Origin: Acanthornis magna
Taxonomy: Eukaryota; Chordata; Aves; Passeriformes; Acanthizidae
Direction of reading: 5' to 3'
Length of the DNA stretch: 64,000 nucleotides
Assembly (NCBI GenBank): GCA_036785705.1
Contig: JAWUZG010000001.1
Span: 6,014,001-6,078,000, forward strand
Below the pieces are notes generated by a model. The model was not told the DNA's origin. It saw only the letters and a list, made by a program, of their open reading frames with translations, and searched no databases. Positions 58,501-64,000 of this stretch are shown here, in pieces. The position numbers and the translations under genes are program-made. Numbering within the stretch: the stretch's first letter is position 1; every line of letters starts with the position of its first letter.

Positions 58501-61352
58501 CTCACTTCTTCATTTACTTGCTTTTCATATTTCTCTTCTAAATAAATAAATATTTGTATAATATGTTTTGACTTTATGAGTTGGATTTGTTCCACCATAA
58601 CTTAGGAAGAATAATGCAAATGCTAAGATTTTGGAGAGGTATCTGAGAGGTATTCTGTTGTCGCTTGAGGCCTTATTTTTATTAGAAAATGTTTTTTGTT
58701 CCTATTTGAATACTTCTTTTCCTCCTTATTTGCTTTGTAAGTTTCATATTATTCTGTTATACAGAAAGAACAATTTTTTTTATTGTTATTTTTATTCAAA
58801 ATAACTTTATGAGAAATTCTCAGCAGGAGGACAATCTTATCTGTACTGCAATAAGGTTGGTACTTGTCTGGAATCCTGAACCTCTACTTTTGTAAAGCGT
58901 CTCTTTCTTCTAACAAGATTCTTTCTTGTGGAAATACCATCTGATACATATCAAGCAAAGGACCCTGAAAAAAACATTCATTTATCAATACTGACCATCA
59001 GATCCAGCTGTAAGAACGGGCCAAAAAAAGCTATTTACCAGAAAAAAGAGACCTCTGGGAGCTGTAAAAACCCCCTGCATTTGCTGCAGAGTTGGAGTGC
59101 CACGTCAGGGTTATCAAATAACCTGTACCATCAGGTGGAGATGCATTCAGCCTCTACACTGATATTCCATAATGACAAGGCTGAGCGGTTTCTATCCAGA
59201 TACGATATTATCCTGCTACTGCAACAAAAGATTTGTGCTATTAAAAGCTCTTCTGAAGAGCATAGTGGCAAATAGCAATGCACTGATGAAGACACAGCTT
59301 CAGTCTGCAGAGCTGTAGCGAGTGGGGTGAGAGGCAGTGATGCTCTGTGATGCTTTCAGTGGGGTGGGGAAATGAAGAGAATGTTCAGGAACAAGAGCAG
59401 CTGGGCAGGAAAGGGTTGCTTTGCTGTCTACCTGCCTGGTGCATGACTCACGTCTGTCTGGAGCTGGCCTCTTTCTCTGGGATATGAAAAACAAGAGAAA
59501 AACTGTCTGGAAAAGTGTTGCATCATTTTGTTAGAGCAATAAATTGTTTCTGAGTGTAGGGTCTGAACCAGGGCCAGGTGTGGTACCGATGCCTTGCTGA
59601 GTGAGTGTCCTCCACGCAGCAGAGCCAGAAGTAAGCAAGAACAGCTGCAGGTTCATGAAGCGCAGACAGGAGGTGGACTGCAAGATGGGAGGGGGAACGA
59701 GTTTTTCCTATGAAAAGGACAAATTTATACATGACAATGGCAGAAACATCTTGATGATGTTTGAACTCCAATCATAAACAAATGGAGAAGTTTGATCACA
59801 TATTTGTTCCTATGAATATTTCATATGCTTCAATGACCCGAATAGTTAATGTTTGCATGGTAAAGCTCAGCCCCCTTCAGCACATATATGCTTCTGAAAC
59901 CTTTGAAGATTTCGGCAGAAGTGACCATGTCTGTTTTCAATAAGGGTCAAGGGAGCAGATGTGTGCATCAAAACGCCTTCAGAGGCATTGGCCTTAAACT
60001 TTAATCTCAGTGACTCTTGCTTGCTGCTTAGACTTCCCTTTCTTATAATGGTCAGAAAGTTCCAGGGATTCAGTATTAAAATGTCCCCACCTTGATCTAA
60101 TTATTGGAGGAGGCATTTCCTTATTTTTCCTTCAATCTTCTTTCACAAGTGACATGATCTCTCCTGTGTTTCTCTGTCCTGTCCTTGTCTCAACCATCAA
60201 AGTAGCATGTGTTGCTCAGCCCTTCAGAAATCCTGCCGAGGTGCCTGGCATGTATAGGACTCTGTGTTAGTGACTGGATCTTGTGGGATATGGGGATGGC
60301 AGCCACTCTGGGTTTTGCTGCAATAATCTTCTTTTCATCAGCAGCATCCTAAGACTAGATGTCATCCCTGCAGAAATCTAATGACTTTTTGATCAAGCAC
60401 CTACTCTAACCACCTCCTCGAAGAAGTTCACCAGACTAACAAAGGCATCTTGTGAACTCAATGTGGTTCTTATACCATCAGTTGGATCAGATCAGTTTAT
60501 GCTATTATTGTGTTACTAGGCCTGATATTTACAGGCATTTTGGGAGCATTAATATTATGTTTTCAGAAAGTGCTAAAAATTACTTTGCAGCAAAAATTAC
60601 CCAGAATTTAGAGTCACTTTAAAAATTCTTTGATATAAAAGAACAGGATGGAAGAAAGTGCTTCCAAAAGTTGGGGTATCACAGCAGCTAGGGATGAAAG
60701 TAAATTAAGTTATTGCCTTTGTCAGGTCAACAAAAAGAGGATCACAGCAGTTCTCCCAAGAGATTAGTGGATATTAGTGGAGGCATCCTCTCTTGTGGGG
60801 ATATAATTAGCTCAAGGGGGATCCTTTTGACTGGAAAGGCCCAATAAGGACGTATGAACACTGTATCACATAGGGGTAACTACATATGGATTTAATCTGC
60901 TGCCAAACCTAATGTGCATCTGTATCATTTGTTAATGCACTTCACCACATCAATTCAGAGTATAGTGAAGCAAGTTTCTCATGAAAACTAAATCTGCATC
61001 TCTCTTTCCTTTATTTTTTATTTCCCTCTTTCCCCTTCAACGATCTTAATCTGTCTCAGGTTTCAACACCTCAGTTAAGCCATGCTGTGATATCTCCGGT
61101 TTAATATCATTTTACCTTTTAAATATAACTACAGAAGTATTAGGTTTAGCTCACTAGGGTTGTCTGATGTATGTGATTGTAGATTTGCAAACATCCAGTT
61201 AACCAAAAGCAATGCTAAATGAGTGGGATAGCTTTTTATTGATCCAGAGAGTTCTGCCTTAAAAAAAGGAGAAACACACCCTTGCATTCAAACTTGTTCT
61301 GATACACCTTCCATAATCTCCACAAGTGGGACAGGAAGTAGGGAAAAAACTA

Positions 61353-61370
61353 TTTATTTATTTATTTAGA
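61353..61370. repeat. (TTTA)n microsatellite
   Basis: Four TTTA units in a row. Confidence 0.8.
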
Positions 61371-61449
61371 AATTGACTGGTTTGGTTGAAGGAAAGAATA
61401 TGACTTGAAGATTTCCGTAGAAAAGAACCAAAGCCAAAAGCCTTGTATT

Positions 61450-61470
61450 AAAAAAAAAAAAAAAAAAAAA
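61450..61470. repeat. A21 homopolymer
   Basis: Uninterrupted A run. No recognisable retroposon body is attached upstream. Confidence 0.9.
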
Positions 61471-64000
61471 GGTTTGAAAGCCGTCCGTTATTTTTTATTG
61501 AATGAGTTATATTTTTACTTTGCTATAAGCGGGAACTCAAGTTTCAGACTGCCAGGAGCACAGGATGGGATCATGTGGTTATTGGCTGGTCTACCCTTCA
61601 GTACAACAAAGTCGTTATTGATGCATTTACTTTTGAAATGGTTCAGTGTATCCACATCAACCAACACTGGTTTGTGTAAATGGCTCAGGCTGCCCACACA
61701 CGCCACTCACAAAATTCCAGACACTGCTCCTCCCTTTCTACACTGCGCTTGGCATTATCCAGGATATTACTTTTCTAATAGCTGTTTAAGGAATAAAATT
61801 CTATACTGTTCTGTTTCTCTTAAATGCTATGTTTGTAAAGAATTCTGAAGATTTTAAACAAAAGTCCAAATAATTTCAAAAGGCACACAATGCAGAAGAA
61901 TGTATTCTTATCAATTATTTTCCTGAGTTTCACTACTTCATAGATATTTTATTTATGCTTTGAGAGATGGCAGTTCTCTCTGCTTTGCTGCAAAAATTTT
62001 TGTATTACCTTAGGCAAATCAATTAGGAATGGCAAAAAAATTAATATACAACTATAAACATAAACTGAAAAAATATAAAGAAATTAAAATGAAGTGAGAA
62101 TAATTACATAAAAGATAATTACATACCTTATATAATCACAAAAATAATATCATAGCTGGTACAAATATATTCCATGTCATAGTGAATACTATGTTATATG
62201 ACAAAATAAAGACCAGCACTGAGAAGCTATTTGAGTACTAATCTCTAAAAAAATTATTGGTAATCAAACAAATTGCATCTTTCAGGGTTAACTACATCAA
62301 ACCCAAGTGAATTCTCAAGAAAGCTGCATTGTACTCAATAGCTTGAATTCCTACCTTTTCTACCTGTTGAAACAGCTGTTGAAGGGCAGGCACTGTGAGC
62401 CCACACTGAGCAAACTGGTTGATCTAACAAAGTTATATTTCTGTTTAATGCTGTTTTTCAAACGATAGAGAAACTCTGCTGTATCAGCCTTAAGCTACCG
62501 CGAAGCCCACTCGTTGAAATAATAATTCCTGGACTCAGCACTGCTAGAGAAGTTGAAGAGTGTGAAATGCTGACATCTCCTGTATCCAGATTCCAAGGAC
62601 AGCATTCATCTCTCCAGATGAAGACAACTTTGAGTACATTCTGCTAAACTGATTTCTGTCTAATGAAAGACACAAGCACTACCACCTCCTGCTATAAGAG
62701 ATTTCTACATCTTCCAGATCATTTTCTCTCTGCTGTCTTTGAGAGGTAATACCAGGCTCAGACAGAAAGTTTACATTTTAGATACTTAGAGTAAAAATAA
62801 TGAATCCCTTGTTCTCCTTGCTTAGCTATCAGAAAAGGACAACTGGAGTCTGCCACAAAGAAGTTTGTAATTGCCCTTCACAGAGTTGAAAGAAACCACA
62901 AAATTTGTGCACTTGTGCTAATGGGGTCTCATGTAAAAGACTCTCAGATGCTTTAACTGATGCTCTCGGGATACTCTAAGTGGCAGAAATATTGCTGGAG
63001 AATAACAGCAAAAAAGTGGCTCTAGAAATGCTCCTTGATGTTTCTTGTGTTTCTCATTTCAACATTGCATGGTAAGTCATTGCAACTCTTGTAGCATCTG
63101 TTTTATCTGAAGCTATCTTAATACTTTGTGACAATGGATTCAGTTTGTAGGGACTGAGAATATGTCTTCCTATTTGATCTGAAGCATCGTGGACTTGGAA
63201 TCACTGCTGTCCTAGGGAAAATCCTCCGAGGCAGCTGGAGGGGTGTCATGCAGCCTCTCCTCCATGTCTTTGTCCAAAGGAATGTGTCAGCAGGCTCTCG
63301 GTGAAAGACTGCCAAGGCAAGCAAACTCCATCTAATATGACAACCATCAAGGTGCAGGGACTTTCTTTAACATGTCAGGAGGCTTCCTTCCAGGTTTTAT
63401 CCAGATCTTTAGCCAAATGCAGACATGTCAGCTGATCTATGAAGCAGAATTCATTACCCTGATTTTTTTTGGTTGACCAAAATAGGTTCAACAGTTAAAT
63501 ATTTTTTAAATTTTTGCTAGCCTTAAGGGTCCTTATTTTGTCTGAAATGAGTTTGTTCAGATGGCAGTTTTATGGAATAGTTAAAGGACTGAAGACATAA
63601 GGAAATGAGAACAGGCAGAAAGAATTTTCTTTTCAAGAAATGTGGGTTGAATTGAAGAGCAAGATAGGAGTAAGTTTTTACTAATTAGTCACTCAGCAAA
63701 ACTCTCTGCAACTCTTTTACACTCATTTTCAGCTAGATAAGGAAATCAGCAGTGATTCTGACAACAAAATATCTCAGAAGGATCCCTCAGTGAAAAATGT
63801 GCTGCAGCTTAATACTGTTCTCCCTGGAATAAGTGTGAGACTTCTACAGGACTGCAGGGACGTGATAGGATGAGTTTGTTATACACATAGCTATGCCATT
63901 AACATGTTCAAAACATAATCTTGCCTTGTAAAGGGAAACCCTACTGAAGGAAATGTGGCAGTCTTCTGTTAATTCCAAATAATAAGGTTCTCTCCGTCTC

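Larger units (their letters stand above)
55531..64000. other. Intergenic to window end, no gene recognised
   Basis: Mostly unique AT-rich sequence with (TTTA)n at 61353-61370 and A21 at 61450-61470. Open frames of 123-147 residues near 56.6, 57.0 and 61.4 kb have no known motifs, and the last begins by reading through the poly-A run as polylysine. No exon of SEMA3E, the gene expected next in vertebrate synteny, is seen. Confidence 0.7.

Noticed and set aside
61405..61848. 147-residue open frame
   Set aside because: It starts by reading the A21 run as polylysine. The rest matches no family I know.

Overview
This window is non-coding-rich vertebrate DNA, most likely from a bird and probably a passerine. 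Two CR1 LINE fragments are present, and one SINE has a tRNA-Ile-like head joined to a CR1-like tail. That architecture is known from passerine genomes (TguSINE1-type). The only gene I can support is the 3' end of SEMA3A (semaphorin-3A, the collapsin-1 gene of chicken) on the + strand.

Layout: 1-17515 holds the last five coding exons of SEMA3A (584-625, 6148-6305, 10383-10450, 15366-15508, 17060-17515) and the introns between them. All splice sites are GT-AG and the frames join cleanly. Spliced, they give 288 residues and a stop codon: the end of the sema domain, the PSI domain, a furin site, the Ig-like domain, the dimerising cysteine, a second furin site and the basic tail. The 5' part of the gene lies before base 1. 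A 3'UTR follows from 17516, with clustered AATAAA signals at 20550, 20584 and 20895 suggesting an end near 20.9 kb.

From about 20.9 kb to 64 kb I find no gene. By general vertebrate synteny, as I recall it, this should be the start of the gene-poor interval between SEMA3A and SEMA3E. It holds a CR1 3' end (about 28176-28405), a CR1 body fragment (about 43712-44090), a possible decayed tRNA-derived SINE (about 55458), one GC-rich island (about 23450-23800), a polypurine tract, many simple repeats and a few unique AT-rich blocks that could be regulatory.

None of the other open reading frames resembles a known protein. All are short, and many overlap one another or cross simple repeats. I see no CRISPR array, operon, phage, intact retrovirus or previously undescribed system. 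The most informative non-coding observations are the tRNA-Ile/CR1 chimeric SINE, a near-perfect 59-bp tandem duplication in an intron, a possible tandem splice acceptor before the PSI exon, and the isolated GC-rich island.
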